NCBI RefSeq assembly: GCF_001757105.1
Contig: NZ_MDHN01000029.1
Span: 423,771-487,770, forward strand
Direction of reading: 5' to 3'
DNA length: 64,000 nucleotides
Source: Alteromonas confluentis
GTDB taxonomy: Bacteria > Pseudomonadota > Gammaproteobacteria > Enterobacterales > Alteromonadaceae
The translations under genes were made by a program, and so were the position numbers. Shown piece after piece: positions 35,932 to 44,599 of this stretch. How positions within the stretch are numbered: position 1 is the first letter of the stretch; every line of letters starts with the position of its first letter. The notes below the pieces were generated by a model, which did not search any database, was not told the DNA's origin, and saw only the letters and a program-made list of their open reading frames with translations.

Positions 35932-36645
35932 ATGGCGATAAAACACGTTTCCAGCGGCCACCAGCACATGCTGGTCGACAGTCAGTATGAAGGTGCCCTC
36001 AGCTTCGACAGCTTTGAGGCTGATTTCTGGCGCCAGCGAAATGCCATTACAGGTCAGGCCAAGGGTCGCGGTACCACGTTATTTTTGCAAGTCGACGGAC
36101 AGGACTGGGTGTTACGCCATTACCGACGAGGTGGCTTGCCAGGCAAAATTCTGTCTGATCAATACCTGTATTCTGGCGTGGAAAAAACCCGCCCGTTCTG
36201 TGAGTTCAGGCTGCTGTCGGCTATGCGTGAAATGGGGCTGAACGTTCCAGAGCCCGTTGCTGCCAGAGCCGTGCAGAGCGGACTGGTATATCGTGGAGAC
36301 CTGATCACAGCGATGATTCCTGGCAGCGACGATTTGCATGCTATGCTCTGCCGCGCACCGATCTCCCCGGCTCTGTGGCACGACATAGGCGTCGCGGTAG
36401 CCAAGATGCATCGCGCCGGGGTGTATCATCACGACTTGAATGTTCGCAACGTGATGGTAGATAGCTCTGATACGGTATGGATCATCGATTTTGACCGCTG
36501 TGAATTTCGTGACGGCGACAGCTGGAAATCGCAAAATATTGCTCGATTCCTGCGCTCGCTGGAGAAAGAGAAAAACAAGAATAAGCAGTTTCATTGGCAG
36601 AAAACCGATTGGGATGCGTTTATTGATGGCCTGATGTCAGCCTGA
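35932..36645 (+). CDS. kdkA: 3-deoxy-D-manno-octulosonic acid kinase
   Basis: This 237-residue protein phosphorylates Kdo on lipid A precursors, the variant used where a single Kdo is present. It has a kinase-like fold: WVLRHYRRGGLPGKILSDQY at the N-lobe, the catalytic loop GVYHHDLNVRNVMVD, and the metal-binding WIIDFDRCEFR. It lies 72 bases from the divergent heptosyltransferase gene and 60 bases before coaD. Confidence 0.92.
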   Translation: MAIKHVSSGHQHMLVDSQYEGALSFDSFEADFWRQRNAITGQAKGRGTTLFLQVDGQDWVLRHYRRGGLPGKILSDQYLYSGVEKTRPFCEFRLLSAMREMGLNVPEPVAARAVQSGLVYRGDLITAMIPGSDDLHAMLCRAPISPALWHDIGVAVAKMHRAGVYHHDLNVRNVMVDSSDTVWIIDFDRCEFRDGDSWKSQNIARFLRSLEKEKNKNKQFHWQKTDWDAFIDGLMSA

Positions 36646-36693
36646 TTGCATGTCTTTGCGTTAATCGGTAATGTTTCAAACGGGACAACATAA

Positions 36694-37191
<498 letters not shown>

Positions 37192-37228
37192 AGCCTGTAG
37201 TATCGGAACGCCACAACTTCGCCCAGCG

Positions 37229-38038
37229 TTATTTCTGGCAGTTGGGGCAGTAGAAGGTGTTGCGCTGGCCTATTACTACGCTTTTAATTTCGGTGCTACA
37301 GATTTCGCATTCCTGGCCTGCCCGGCCATACACCCGCAAATGCTGGGCGAAGTAACCGGGATTGCCATCGCTCTGGGCGAAATCTTTTAGTGTGGTGCCG
37401 CCCTGCTCTATGGCTTTAGCCAGCACTTCTTTTATCGCGGCTGTTAGCAACGCATAACGCTTTGCGCTCACTCTGCCTGCAGCACGACGTGGATCGATGC
37501 CTGACATAAACAGCGCTTCGTTTGCATAAATATTACCAACGCCAACGACCACATCGTTATCCATGATGAAGGTCTTCACCGGGCTCTTTTTGCCTTTCGA
37601 TAATGCCACCAGCCTATCTGTATCAAAATCGTCTGTGAGCGGCTCTGGTCCTAATTTGCTCAGTAGCGTATGCGTTGCCCCCTTCGGCTGCCACAGGCAC
37701 GCGCCAAAGCGTCGTGGGTCGTTAAAGCGCAGGCATTTACCGCTACCAAGTACAATATCAATATGGTCATGTTTGATAGTTGGAAAATCGGCATCGATAA
37801 CACGCAATTTTCCAGACATGCCCAAATGCAGAATGATTTCTCCGTCGCCCACATCGATAAGCAAATATTTTGCCCGGCGACGGATATTTACAATGGTTTT
37901 ACCTTCTGCCAGAAAAATTTCATCCGGCACCGGCCAGCGCAGACGCTTGTCGCGCACAATGATCTTGTTGATAGTCTGATTGAGGAGCCAGGGCGAAATG
38001 CCGAGACGGCTTACCTCGACTTCAGGTAATTCAGGCAT
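37229..38038 (-). CDS. mutM: Formamidopyrimidine-DNA glycosylase
   Basis: This 269-residue protein begins MPELPEVEV, with Pro1-Glu2 as the catalytic nucleophile and acid after Met removal. The helix-two-turn-helix ([19 protein letters not shown]) and the C-terminal zinc finger ([20 protein letters not shown], then CPNCQ) are intact. It removes 8-oxoguanine and related lesions. It lies 3 bases downstream of the unknown gene at 38042. Confidence 0.96.
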   Translation of the reverse strand: MPELPEVEVSRLGISPWLLNQTINKIIVRDKRLRWPVPDEIFLAEGKTIVNIRRRAKYLLIDVGDGEIILHLGMSGKLRVIDADFPTIKHDHIDIVLGSGKCLRFNDPRRFGACLWQPKGATHTLLSKLGPEPLTDDFDTDRLVALSKGKKSPVKTFIMDNDVVVGVGNIYANEALFMSGIDPRRAAGRVSAKRYALLTAAIKEVLAKAIEQGGTTLKDFAQSDGNPGYFAQHLRVYGRAGQECEICSTEIKSVVIGQRNTFYCPNCQK

Positions 38039-38041
38039 GGA

Positions 38042-38524
38042 TTACAGCTCCGGTTGTTGCCAGGGTAGTAACGTGGCTAGTGATGCATCGGTCAGGCGAA
38101 ACCATTGATTCTGATATTTCAGCAAGGTCCCGTCTCCATCAGCAGAAAGTTCATCAGGGTAAAACGCGAAAACCAGACCATCGGATTGCCCTGCCAGCCA
38201 GACAACCGCAATTATCGGTTCACCGGCAATATCCACAGGATCAGCCTGACTGTGCATCATCGCCTCACGCCAGGCGGAAATTTGCTGCTCTGGCGACACA
38301 GACGGCGCAGGACCTTCAGTGATCTGTCGCCAGCCCTGACCGTTACGTACCAGTTGATTCATTCCCTGCTCAATTTTCAGCACATAAGCCTCTTCTGGGA
38401 TCAGAGGCATAGCCGCAGGCGCTTTCGCTGACGGTAGAAAGGTGTCTAAATTAAACAGTGCGATCATAATCAGCATGGCAAAAATCACCACATTGTTCAT
38501 ACCGCGCTGAGACAGAAAGGCCAT
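38042..38524 (-). CDS. Membrane-anchored protein of unknown function
   Basis: This 160-residue protein has one N-terminal membrane helix (NVVIFAMLIMIALFNLDTF) and a soluble, presumably periplasmic domain (ILKIEQGMNQLVR-like start, AVVWLAGQSDGLVFAFYPDE). It lies 3 bases upstream of mutM on the same strand and is probably co-transcribed with it. Similar small anchored proteins precede mutM in related genera, as far as I recall, but no function is known. Confidence 0.65.
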   Translation of the reverse strand: MAFLSQRGMNNVVIFAMLIMIALFNLDTFLPSAKAPAAMPLIPEEAYVLKIEQGMNQLVRNGQGWRQITEGPAPSVSPEQQISAWREAMMHSQADPVDIAGEPIIAVVWLAGQSDGLVFAFYPDELSADGDGTLLKYQNQWFRLTDASLATLLPWQQPEL

Positions 38525-38585
38525 ATTTTCTCAGTTTTGAAGTTACTTTTATTTGGGTAATGGTCAATACCAGAGTCTACGCAAA

Positions 38586-38731
38586 TTCAGAAACGAAAAT
38601 AGCGTAAAACCGGAGTCAGTGGGCGTTCAGAAACCGTCTGCCGCAGGGATGCGGCAGCCGAGGCCCCATGGATGGGTTTACGCCGTGTTTCTGAACGCCC
38701 AGTGACACAGGTAGCTATTTTCGTTTCTGAA
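38586..38731. repeat. Nested intergenic palindrome (about 146 bp)
   Basis: The outer arms are 18-bp perfect inverted repeats (38586-38603 and 38714-38731, core CAGAAACGAAAATAGC). Inner arms of 15 bp (38620-38634 and 38687-38701, core GGGCGTTCAGAAAC) enclose two more hairpins: CTGCCGC/GCGGCAG (38638-38657) and CCCAT/ATGGG (38665-38676). A shorter TTTCGTTTCTGAACG piece recurs at about 38757-38771. No gene lies in 38525-38867. It looks like a genome-specific dispersed element or an RNA structure. Confidence 0.7.
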
Positions 38732-38867
38732 GCCCATCAACTCTTGTGTACCGCCATTTCGTTTCTGAACGTCCACACAACGCTGGAACTGAATTCGATC
38801 CGCTTAAACATATTCAGTAGGTCCAACACCTATGCCGCTTAAGATAAACTGACTGGTCTCCAAACGC

Positions 38868-38894
38868 AAAAAACCCGGCAAGAGCCGGGTTTTC
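38868..38894 (-). terminator. Rho-independent terminator of rpmB-rpmG
   Basis: AACCCGGC / GCCGGGTT form an 8-bp GC-rich stem with the loop AAGA, followed on the minus strand by a run of T. It sits 23 bases after rpmG. Confidence 0.85.
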
Positions 38895-38916
38895 GTGGAG
38901 ACAAAAGCAAGTTTTA

Positions 38917-39072
38917 TTACTTGATTTTTGCCTCTTTGAACATAACGTGCTTACGCACAACGGGATCGTATTTTTTGATCTCCATTTTGCCTGGCATGTT
39001 ACGCTTGTTCTTGTCAGTGGTGTAGAAGAAACCTGTACCTGCTGAAGAAACTAATTTAATTTTATCACGCAT
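38917..39072 (-). CDS. rpmG: 50S ribosomal protein L33
   Basis: This 51-residue protein reads [20 protein letters not shown], then [19 protein letters not shown] and [12 protein letters not shown]. It is the short L33 form without the zinc-binding cysteines (C-minus paralogue), so it is not zinc-dependent. It lies 11 bases after rpmB in the usual rpmB-rpmG operon. Confidence 0.97.
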   Translation of the reverse strand: MRDKIKLVSSAGTGFFYTTDKNKRNMPGKMEIKKYDPVVRKHVMFKEAKIK

Positions 39073-39083
39073 TGTCGGCTTCC

Positions 39084-39320
39084 TTAGATTTTCTCACCAC
39101 GGGCACGCATGTCAGTCAGAACTGAATCGATACCCTTTTTATCGATGATACGCATGCCTTTAGCAGACAGACGCAGTTTAACAAAACGATTTTCGCTCTC
39201 AACCCAAAAACGGTGAGTTTGAAGATTTGGCAAAAAGCGACGACGAGTCGCATTGCGTGCGTGCGAACGGTTATTACCAACCGCTGGACGCTTACCAGTA
39301 ACTTGGCATACTCTTGACAT
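39084..39320 (-). CDS. rpmB: 50S ribosomal protein L28
   Basis: This 78-residue protein starts [20 protein letters not shown], with the conserved [15 protein letters not shown]. The second half is [19 protein letters not shown]. It is typical for the gammaproteobacterial L28. The promoter should lie in 39321-39420. Confidence 0.97.
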   Translation of the reverse strand: MSRVCQVTGKRPAVGNNRSHARNATRRRFLPNLQTHRFWVESENRFVKLRLSAKGMRIIDKKGIDSVLTDMRARGEKI

Positions 39321-39429
39321 TGTATTTGTCTCCAGAACTACAAAACTGTCGCGCCAATCGATCCCACCTAAAAGTCTTCTGGGTCAGTTGACGATATTAC
39401 GATAAATAAGAGGGCGCATTTTATACAGC

Positions 39430-39487
39430 AAAAATATGTGCATTTCAATAAAAAAGGCTAAAAACCTTCCAATCGGCACATATTTTT
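39430..39487. repeat. 12-bp inverted repeat between rpmB and yjbH-like gene
   Basis: AAAAATATGTGC (39430-39441) pairs with GCACATATTTTT (39476-39487). A small AAGG/CCTT hairpin lies inside (39454-39467). The gap 39321-39617 has no gene. The structure may be a terminator of the leftward gfc operon, since the minus strand gives an A/T-rich stem, or part of the rpmB leader. Confidence 0.4.
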
Positions 39488-39572
39488 ACTTTTTCGCCTT
39501 CTCAGGCTGTGCACACACCATGATTTCTCATCCATCGTGCACAATTGGGGGCGCATCATACCACCTAAAAAC

Positions 39573-39637
39573 GATCCTGTAACGATCTGATCGTAGATCT
39601 TTCAAACAATGATCAGATCAATCAAAGAATGATGATC
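39573..39637. promoter_or_regulatory. GATC cluster at the 3' end of the exopolysaccharide operon
   Basis: Seven GATC sites occur within 65 bases (39573, 39584, 39589, 39596, 39611, 39616, 39634), partly overlapping the end of the yjbH-like gene. Chance expectation is about one per 256 bases. A second cluster lies upstream of the operon at 43725-43772 and shares the word CGATCCTGT in opposite orientation. Confidence 0.5.
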
Positions 39638-41723
39638 GCGGCCCGGTGAAATCAATTAGTCTGCCAGGACGCTTAAGCATCTGGCCACCATCTCGTGAGA
39701 TCGGTACCCACGGGAACGAGCCCCGTCCTTTCGACGGCATCAGCGTGAACAGATCGAGGGGCACTGAAATATAGAAGCCCTTAGTAAAGCTACCTTCACC
39801 ATACTCTTCTGATGACACATTCGTGATTGCCGCATAAGCGCCTACAATGATGCCACTATCGAAACGCTTGGCGAAATCGATGTTCACACCCTTATCTTTT
39901 GCCAGGAACTGACCCGCGCTAACGGTTAGCATGGTGTCGGGCAGGAACTCAGGCTGCCAGTACGCGCTGACATGACCGGTAATCACATCGTAATCGAAGA
40001 AATCAAAGGGCTCATCGTAGTCACGCTGTTTGGCATAGTTTACATCAACCCCAAACGCGATACGGCTGTCTACTGGCTGCCACAACACTTCACCACCAAT
40101 ACCACCGAACATGGTTTCCAGATAGCCGCCATAAGCCTGTGCAAATACATTATCGCTTAAGCGGTCATTCCACTGCAGAATAGCGGTATCTAGCCATAGG
40201 TCGTTGCTCACGTATTCCCGCACCATGGTGCGCACTCGAGGCAACGTAGAAGTATCCTGGTCGATGCGGAAACTGAACTTGTCGAAGTTATCTAACAAGG
40301 TAGCTCGTACGCTCGAGACAGCCGCCCAGTTTTCATTGAAAGCATAACCGCCGGAGAAGATTAAACCGCCTTGGTATAAATAGAAATCTTCCGGGTTACC
40401 AAAGCTCTGGGTGTAAAAGAAGTCCACACCTTTAAAAAAGCCATTGGTACGGTTCGGCTCGTATTTCTCAAGCACGTCTTCAGATGGCGCAACGCGCGTG
40501 TAAGTTTGTGTGATATCAGCTTCGATATCTTCATACTTAGCGGCAACTTTGAAGGCATCGGCATCTATTACAGTGTCTACCATAGGCAGACGGCCTGCAT
40601 TTTCGACAATATGATAAGACTTCACAGATTCAGGCAATTCAGAAGCCGCGATGCGACCAATACGATTCACCGCTTCCGCTTTATTGCGATAAGCAATCTG
40701 ATTTCCGTAAAAGATTGCCTCGTCTTCTTCTACCGACGCGTCAGTAAGAATAAAACCGCCGTCGTACGCTAAAGAACGATATAAACGGGACTTATTCAGC
40801 TCTGCCAGTGAGGCCGCAGGTTTCGCGTCAACGATTTCGCGAGGAGGATCGTCAAACTTCACCTGTTTCGCTGTGTTCATGTTGAAATGATAAGTGACAC
40901 CGAAGCCAAACGTATTGCCCCGCTGATAGTTGGCGGTGAAATCAAAATTGTTCCAACGATACACAGCCCCCAGATTCCAACGGGAATCCTGTTCTAACGC
41001 GCCGGCGCGGTCGTACTGGTAGTTATTCCCCTCGAACTCAAGCTTCAGGCGCAGAGGCTCCCAGGGCGTTTGGTATTCTACGCCACCAAATACTGCCATG
41101 GGGCCTTTAAAAAACTGATCGTAATCAATTTTACCACCACGCCCGGAAAAGCCTGACGGACGGTCGCAATAACTGTCGCGGATCTTACAAAACGGATTGG
41201 TAATATCGTCGGCGGTACCCATGTACCCCCAACCGAGACCAAGGTGAAAGTCGAAAGGACCATAAGCTTTAGAAGCGGTTACGTATTCACTTTCAAAAAA
41301 GCCTGTACCACCAAAATCACGAAAACCTAACGAGACTTCGGGGAAATAGTAACCTTCTTCAAGTAGTCTGAATTTCACATCCAGACCTTTGTCTTTTAAG
41401 GTTTGGTCGCCGCTGAAACTTGGTACATCGCTGTAAAGACGCGTTCGTACGTCGGTATAGCGCGCGGTCGCTTGCATCCAGTCGAACAGTTGCAGGTTAA
41501 CCGACCAGAAACGATACTCGTTGTTGTCGGTGTAGTTCATGTACAAATCGCCCACCTCACCCATTCTGGATGTTGGTGTTTGAATGAGCCCAGTGCCCCC
41601 TTGAACCATTTGAGAAGGCTTCACCTGCAGTGAAACCGCGTCATCACTGAACGCAGATTGACTGACACAAGCCGTCGCTACAGCAATTGCGCACCGCGAG
41701 GGCATTCCTTTAAACAACTTCAT
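39618..41723 (-). CDS. YjbH/GfcD-family outer-membrane exopolysaccharide protein
   Basis: This 701-residue protein has a signal peptide (ending near SQSAFSDDA). Its N-terminus reads GGTGLIQTPTSRMGEVGDLY, the YjbH family hallmark, followed by long beta-barrel strands (VDFFYTQSFGNPEDFYLYQG, IAFGVDVNYAKQRDYDEPF). It is predicted to be an outer-membrane barrel that secretes or organises exopolysaccharide. Last gene of the operon, overlapping the gfcC-like gene by 4 bases. Confidence 0.88.
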   Translation of the reverse strand: MKLFKGMPSRCAIAVATACVSQSAFSDDAVSLQVKPSQMVQGGTGLIQTPTSRMGEVGDLYMNYTDNNEYRFWSVNLQLFDWMQATARYTDVRTRLYSDVPSFSGDQTLKDKGLDVKFRLLEEGYYFPEVSLGFRDFGGTGFFESEYVTASKAYGPFDFHLGLGWGYMGTADDITNPFCKIRDSYCDRPSGFSGRGGKIDYDQFFKGPMAVFGGVEYQTPWEPLRLKLEFEGNNYQYDRAGALEQDSRWNLGAVYRWNNFDFTANYQRGNTFGFGVTYHFNMNTAKQVKFDDPPREIVDAKPAASLAELNKSRLYRSLAYDGGFILTDASVEEDEAIFYGNQIAYRNKAEAVNRIGRIAASELPESVKSYHIVENAGRLPMVDTVIDADAFKVAAKYEDIEADITQTYTRVAPSEDVLEKYEPNRTNGFFKGVDFFYTQSFGNPEDFYLYQGGLIFSGGYAFNENWAAVSSVRATLLDNFDKFSFRIDQDTSTLPRVRTMVREYVSNDLWLDTAILQWNDRLSDNVFAQAYGGYLETMFGGIGGEVLWQPVDSRIAFGVDVNYAKQRDYDEPFDFFDYDVITGHVSAYWQPEFLPDTMLTVSAGQFLAKDKGVNIDFAKRFDSGIIVGAYAAITNVSSEEYGEGSFTKGFYISVPLDLFTLMPSKGRGSFPWVPISRDGGQMLKRPGRLIDFTGPRSSFFD

Positions 41724-42451
41724 TGCAACACCCTGTGCACGGCTAGCGCCGCAACTTTCTCATTTAACTCTTCAACGGCTGGCGACAATAACCAACTGAA
41801 TAATGGTACAAAGATCTGACTTCCCGGCATGAGTTGGGAATAGGATTCTCCCCAATATGCCACATTCAATTTGCTCACCTCTCCACGAGGTGAAATCACG
41901 TACACAAAATCGGGGTCAGCATAGTTTCGTAATTTTACGCCTTCGGCATAATCTGCCGCAGTATGCTGATTACGGTATTCGTAAGATCCCGGTGTCGACA
42001 CCATACCGCTCATCCACACCGCAGTTGGCCTGCCACTTAGGCGCATAATGTAGTTACCATCCTGAAACATAGGATTCAGACTGGGATCAACCCGTGCGGC
42101 GTTTTTGTTTACTATTACCGGCAATCGCTTAGCCAATGTCCATTGCTGAACCTGCTGACGCAGTGCATTCAGCGCTATGGCTTTATCGTCGTTGACACTT
42201 AAATCAACCGCTAATGAATCAATAGATTGCAGCACGTCCTGACGCAGCGACTCGGTATATTCCTGGTCAATTTTGTAGATTGCACTGGCGGGCCAATACC
42301 AATCACCATTTTTCGCGTTTACCTGCAGAATAAGTGACAGGCGTACCGGATTAAGATAACGGTAATGCTGCCCGTTTAAATCGATATCAACCACAGCCAA
42401 CGCTTTTGCTGACACGATTGCGAATAAAAAGAGCGTGATAAGTCGTTTCAT
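41720..42451 (-). CDS. GfcC/YjbG-family capsule/exopolysaccharide protein
   Basis: This 243-residue periplasmic protein has a signal peptide (LITLFLFAIVSAKALA). The GfcC pattern is visible: tandem ubiquitin-like beta-grasp segments with LSGRPTAVWMSGMVSTPGSY and YADPDFVYVISPRGEVSKL, and a C-terminal amphipathic helix. GfcC is thought to act with Wza-like export or GfcD. It overlaps both neighbours by 4 bases (ATGA). Confidence 0.85.
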   Translation of the reverse strand: MKRLITLFLFAIVSAKALAVVDIDLNGQHYRYLNPVRLSLILQVNAKNGDWYWPASAIYKIDQEYTESLRQDVLQSIDSLAVDLSVNDDKAIALNALRQQVQQWTLAKRLPVIVNKNAARVDPSLNPMFQDGNYIMRLSGRPTAVWMSGMVSTPGSYEYRNQHTAADYAEGVKLRNYADPDFVYVISPRGEVSKLNVAYWGESYSQLMPGSQIFVPLFSWLLSPAVEELNEKVAALAVHRVLQ

Positions 42452-43131
42452 TTTGTTTCGCTCCCGGCATCGATAAGACGTTGCGCCCGACTTAGGAAAG
42501 TGATGCGGATCCAGTCGTTCGCAGGCGAAATCTTTTGCTCAGACTTCAGCAATTCACCGCTTGATTTATCAAACCAGTACCGGTTAATCCATGACAGTTC
42601 AGACTCATAAAAAGGCTTTGCCCCGGTGTACTTCACGTGCTGCTCAATAAGGTTGGTATTGAAGTCATTTGAAAGCACCTTTAGCGATTCCTCACCGGCT
42701 CGACGCCAACTTGTCTCTACATCAAGGCCGTACCCGTAGCCTTCAATGTCGGTGATGTAATGCCAGTCTGTTTGTGTGGCGCTATCCGCCGCTAATGGGT
42801 TTGCATTTAAATTTGACTGGTACACCAAATCATTATTTAAGCCATGTGTTTGAACAATAACGTCGTTTTGCATGAAAAAGAGGGCATTATCCGCAGAGCG
42901 CCATGTATCAATACCGCTTTCAGAGAAAGAAAGCGCCATGATGACTTGATATCGCTCACCATGCTTAACAGCAATCAAATCCTTTTTGTTATTTCTGATT
43001 TTTTCAGATGATGCGGTGATGTCTTGTTGTTGAAAAGCGAGCTTGATCGAATCGAAATAAGCTCTGTTTGTATTTGAACACCCTGCGAGAAAAGTGCAGA
43101 ACGAGAGTAGTAGAAGAATCCTTCGGAACAT
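42448..43131 (-). CDS. GfcB/YjbF-family lipoprotein
   Basis: This 227-residue protein has a lipoprotein signal peptide (LLLLSFCTFLAGCSNT, lipobox LAGC). The YjbF domain includes YQVIMALSFSESGIDTWRSA, NDVIVQTHGL and YWFDKSSGELLKSEQKI. It is probably anchored in the outer membrane and works with the GfcC- and GfcD-like proteins. I take ATG 43131 as start; a GTG five codons upstream (43146) is possible but lacks a ribosome site. Confidence 0.85.
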   Translation of the reverse strand: MFRRILLLLSFCTFLAGCSNTNRAYFDSIKLAFQQQDITASSEKIRNNKKDLIAVKHGERYQVIMALSFSESGIDTWRSADNALFFMQNDVIVQTHGLNNDLVYQSNLNANPLAADSATQTDWHYITDIEGYGYGLDVETSWRRAGEESLKVLSNDFNTNLIEQHVKYTGAKPFYESELSWINRYWFDKSSGELLKSEQKISPANDWIRITFLSRAQRLIDAGSETK

Positions 43132-43207
43132 ATTCCTAGACGTCACTATATTTGAAAATTAGCATTCGATGATTAGCACGCGGATGACGGACTTAATGAT
43201 TGGAAAT

Positions 43208-43237
43208 AAAAAAGCCGCTCCAAAATAGGGCGGCTTT
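43208..43237 (-). terminator. Terminator/attenuator between the gfcA-like and gfcB-like genes
   Basis: AAAGCCGC / GCGGCTTT form an 8-bp stem, followed on the minus strand by TTTTTTA. It lies after the small secreted gene and before the gfcBCD-like genes. It would give a high yield of the first product, with readthrough into the rest. Confidence 0.75.
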
Positions 43238-43254
43238 CGAAAAGCATTTAGCAA

Positions 43255-43608
43255 TTACTGCGCAGAAGAAGGTGCGTATGTATAGCTAACTGATACAGGA
43301 ACTGTGATTGTTACAGTTTGTGTACCAGATACAGTAACAGTTTCAGTCAGAGTAGTAGTAGAACCTACGCAAGAACCGTCAACCAGGTCGTCACCGTCGT
43401 TACAAGTTGGGTCAGTACCGTTATCACCATCATCGATGATATCTGCTGAACCACGGTTGTTACTTACTACAGCTGCAAGAACGCCAGCTACAGCAACACC
43501 AGTAGCAACTGAACCAGTTGCGATACTACCTTCAGCTCCGTCGTCTTGTGCTACTGCACCAAAAGCCATGGTCGCACCAAGAGCTAATGAAATTAATGAC
43601 TGTTTCAT
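43255..43608 (-). CDS. Small secreted Thr/Val-rich protein (GfcA/YjbE-like)
   Basis: This 117-residue protein has a signal peptide (SLISLALGATMAFGAVAQ). A hydrophobic glycine/alanine/valine segment follows (TGVAVAGVLAAVVSN), then an Asp/Gly stretch with two Cys (DPTCNDGDDLVDGSCVG) and a Thr/Val-rich beta tail (TETVTVSGTQTVTITVPVSV). Size, export and position ahead of gfcBCD match GfcA/YjbE, a small protein of unknown role in exopolysaccharide operons. The DGDDLVDG stretch could bind calcium. Confidence 0.75.
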   Translation of the reverse strand: MKQSLISLALGATMAFGAVAQDDGAEGSIATGSVATGVAVAGVLAAVVSNNRGSADIIDDGDNGTDPTCNDGDDLVDGSCVGSTTTLTETVTVSGTQTVTITVPVSVSYTYAPSSAQ

Positions 43609-43724
43609 AATTGTCCTTATTTATAATCCACCGACGCCCTATGCTAAAGTATTAATCAAGAGCTGACCACTCTTTAAACATAGTTTGGTCGTAAAAAATA
43701 TACGTTTCACATGCTCGTCGCATG

Positions 43725-43772
43725 GATCGCCGACGATCTGACAGGATCGCAGCCTTCAGTATAGCAAGGATC
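43725..43772. promoter_or_regulatory. GATC cluster in the promoter region of the exopolysaccharide operon
   Basis: Four GATC sites (43725, 43735, 43745, 43769) occur within 48 bases, the first three exactly 10 bp apart (one helical turn). They lie in the 168-base gap between radC and the gfcA-like gene. Regular spacing on one helix face suggests Dam- or protein-dependent control, which is inference. Confidence 0.45.
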
Positions 43773-43776
43773 AAAA

Positions 43777-44454
43777 TTACATCAATCCTTTCTGCGCCAA
43801 TGAACATATTGTGGCGTCACCCACGATAAAGTGATCTAACACATTGACGTCTATAAGATTTAAAGCATGTTTCACATCGCGGGTTAATCTTATATCTGCA
43901 TCGCTCGGATCTGGTACGCCGGAAGGATGATTATGGACCAAAATTACTGCGGCGGCGTTATCTTCGATTACCTGACGCACTATCTCTCTGGGATACACAG
44001 CAGCCGCATTGAGTGTGCCTGAAAATAGGTTTCTAAACGCAATGAGGTGATGCTGACTGTTCAAGCAAAGTATACCGAAATGCTCTTTTTGCTCGTGCCG
44101 TAGGGTTGTTAGCAAGAAATCTTCTACGTCACTCACCTGATTAAAAACCGGACGTTCTTGTAAGGTCGACTCTAATACTCGTCGCGAAATTTCTTTTACT
44201 GCTGTTAACTGGGCAACCTTCATTTCTCCAACGCCTTTGATATTGCAAAGCTCGGTTTTGCTTGCATGTACGATACTACGCAAGGAACCGAGTTGTTCGA
44301 GTAGCTCGTGGGCAATGCAAAGCGCCCCTTGCCCGCCAATACCGCTGCCAAATAACACAGCGAGTATTTCAGCATCACTCAACGAAGATGCACCTTTAAT
44401 AAATAGTTTTTCTCTGGGCCTTTCCATGAGTGGCCAGGAGCGAATATCTAGCAT
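43777..44454 (-). CDS. radC: RadC/YicR-family JAB-domain protein
   Basis: This 225-residue protein has an N-terminal helix-hairpin-helix region (GASSLSDAEILAVLFGSGIG) and a C-terminal MPN/JAB metalloprotease-like domain. The zinc motif is VHNHPSGVPDPSDAD. Despite the name, a role in DNA repair is not established. It is divergent from coaBC, the common gammaproteobacterial arrangement. Confidence 0.92.
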   Translation of the reverse strand: MLDIRSWPLMERPREKLFIKGASSLSDAEILAVLFGSGIGGQGALCIAHELLEQLGSLRSIVHASKTELCNIKGVGEMKVAQLTAVKEISRRVLESTLQERPVFNQVSDVEDFLLTTLRHEQKEHFGILCLNSQHHLIAFRNLFSGTLNAAAVYPREIVRQVIEDNAAAVILVHNHPSGVPDPSDADIRLTRDVKHALNLIDVNVLDHFIVGDATICSLAQKGLM

Positions 44455-44599
44455 GATTTAACCTCTCTTCAATATGCTCATAGCCTATCGCCGGTTCGGT
44501 AAACTCACTACTGTCTGAAATGACAGATCTCATGCACATTGTCGTGAGCGGCAAACATCTGGTAGTCTTGTTTTAATCTAACTGGTTAAATACTGTACT

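Noticed and set aside
38869..38895. Hairpin near rpmG considered as a riboswitch element
   Set aside because: Short GC stem plus T-run at the 3' end of rpmG is fully explained as a terminator.
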